Assembly (NCBI GenBank): GCA_023416735.1
Contig: JAEZGX010000017.1
Coordinates: forward strand, 124,001-188,000
Direction: 5' to 3'
Source: Verrucomicrobiota bacterium
GTDB taxonomy: Bacteria > Verrucomicrobiota > Verrucomicrobiia > Opitutales > Opitutaceae
Length of the DNA stretch: 64,000 nt
Under the pieces are notes generated by a model. The model saw only the letters and a list, made by a program, of their open reading frames with translations, did not search any database and was not told the DNA's origin. The translations under genes and the position numbers were made by a program. Every line of letters starts with the position of its first letter. Position 1 is the stretch's first letter. Positions 63,251 through 64,000 of the stretch are shown one piece after another.

Positions 63251-64000
63251 TCAATCCGCCCAAGCCGCGCCTTCCGGCGTGCGGCGCCAGGCGAAATAGT
63301 CATCGAGCACTTCGAGACTCTTCGCACTCGGCACGGCACCGACAAACGCACCGTTGCGGAAATGCATCACCTTTCCGTCGCGCTCGGTGAAGCGCGGCCA
63401 GGCCGGCACGCCAGGACCATTCGGATCGGCGCGCTTGGCGAAGTTTGTCCAGTAGGTCGCAACGATCTCCGAGATCGCAAGATCGTCCGCGGTGATCTCC
63501 GGTTTCTCGCGCTCGAGCGTCTGAAACACATACGGCACGTCCACGCCGTGAGGCATCCCATGATCGGACTGCGGCGAGTCGGGCGCGCGCTCGGGATGCT
63601 GATCGAAATAATAGTAGAACACGTTGGATTTTCCGGTGCGCGCCTGGAGTCGCGCCCAGCTCCAGGTCTGCCAGCCAAACGCGGCATCGCGCATGAGATT
63701 GCGCGCGGTCTTCGTCACGCAGTCACCATCCGGCGGATACGCGGCGATCAATCGTTCGGCGAACGGGCCATAACGCTTTTTCACGTTGGCGGTGTATTCC
63801 GCCGCGTCTTTGTCGCGCGCAAAGCTCAAACCTTCGTCGGAGTTGTAGCCGACGAGAATCGGCACGTCGTTGTAGTTGCCCGCGGAATACAACTTGTGCT
63901 GGTCGTCCGGAATGATCCAGCCGTCGACAATCGGCCAGGCTGCGCCGCTGCCCCACCCGGCTGGCAAATTATCGGGCGACACTTTGCGCAGATCCGCGAT
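63251..64000 (-). CDS. Type-B carboxylesterase, C-terminal part (5' end outside window)
   Basis: This is the C-terminal 249 residues of a carboxylesterase/para-nitrobenzyl esterase family protein. The frame stays open to the window edge, so the start is missing. The segment VDGWIIPDDQHKLYSAGNYNDVPILVGYNSDEGLSF is typical and includes the catalytic acid region. HGMPHGVDVPYVF holds the catalytic His, and ISEIVATYWTNFAKRADPNGPGVPAWP is the conserved C-terminal text. The nucleophile Ser lies outside the window. In family members a signal peptide is usual, so export is likely. It may belong to the carbohydrate-ester utilisation genes nearby. Confidence 0.9.
   Translation of the reverse strand: MADLRKVSPDNLPAGWGSGAAWPIVDGWIIPDDQHKLYSAGNYNDVPILVGYNSDEGLSFARDKDAAEYTANVKKRYGPFAERLIAAYPPDGDCVTKTARNLMRDAAFGWQTWSWARLQARTGKSNVFYYYFDQHPERAPDSPQSDHGMPHGVDVPYVFQTLEREKPEITADDLAISEIVATYWTNFAKRADPNGPGVPAWPRFTERDGKVMHFRNGAFVGAVPSAKSLEVLDDYFAWRRTPEGAAWAD

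Overview
The window is a GC-rich bacterial chromosome segment with tightly packed genes and little intergenic DNA. Its gene content suggests a Verrucomicrobiota bacterium, most likely Opitutaceae. The pointers are an ExbB-ExbD-ExbD-TonB operon, a MoxR/DUF58/BatA/DUF4159 cluster, ThuA-cytochrome and DUF1080 proteins of the kind common in the PVC superphylum, and a dense set of glycoside hydrolases and esterases. This placement is inference from gene families; no rRNA gene is present.

Layout. 1-1130: the 3' part of a TPR protein. 1167-6737: a folate cluster of two divergent arms 48 bp apart, folC-pabC-pabB on the minus strand and folP-folB-folK on the plus strand. 6930-7289: tRNA-Lys(CTT), tRNA-Thr(TGT) and tRNA-Gln(CTG). 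7682-12603: a plus-strand operon exbB-exbD-exbD-tonB followed by a large TPR protein and two short membrane-anchored coiled-coil proteins, closed by a clear intrinsic terminator. 12736-16148: tRNA-Pro(CGG) carrying a 3.3 kb integrative element bounded by a perfect 28-bp direct repeat of the tRNA 3' end. The element holds a tyrosine integrase, two small HTH proteins, small unknown genes and a long GC-rich hairpin. 16164-19430: an HTH-metallo-beta-lactamase fusion, pyrE, an AHSA1-type protein and a secreted thioredoxin-like protein.

19583-34072 is one long plus-strand gene block: a TPR/HEXXH membrane protein, DUF4159, MoxR ATPase, DUF58, a BatA/VWA membrane protein, a 1174-residue coiled-coil membrane protein, a second VWA-like membrane protein and a caspase-fold protein without a visible catalytic Cys. 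Several joins overlap by 4-8 nt, so this is probably one transcription unit for a MoxR-type envelope system.

34157-53890 is a carbohydrate-degradation region, mostly minus strand: PafA-like phosphatase, two GH43-type proteins, a DUF1593 protein, GH97, GH29, four alpha/beta-hydrolases in a row and a GH39. A VCBS-repeat lipoprotein and a TPR protein are inserted on the plus strand. An AraC-type regulator with a PAS-like sensor (53891-54628) follows. ATTGTAT/ATACAAT boxes occur in its divergent promoter and upstream of the GH39 gene. 54772-62291 (plus strand) holds a sugar isomerase/epimerase, a ThuA-dehydrogenase-HEAT-cytochrome c fusion, a double DUF1080 protein and a Tat-exported Gfo/Idh/MocA oxidoreductase, which fits oxidation and cleavage of sugars outside the cytoplasm. 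The window ends with an unknown exported protein and the 3' part of a type-B carboxylesterase gene.

The most unusual items are the mini integrative element whose integrase would change its C-terminus between the integrated and excised states, the HTH-MBL fusion with altered metal ligands, the MoxR block with its caspase-like pseudoenzyme, and the putative AraC operator set.
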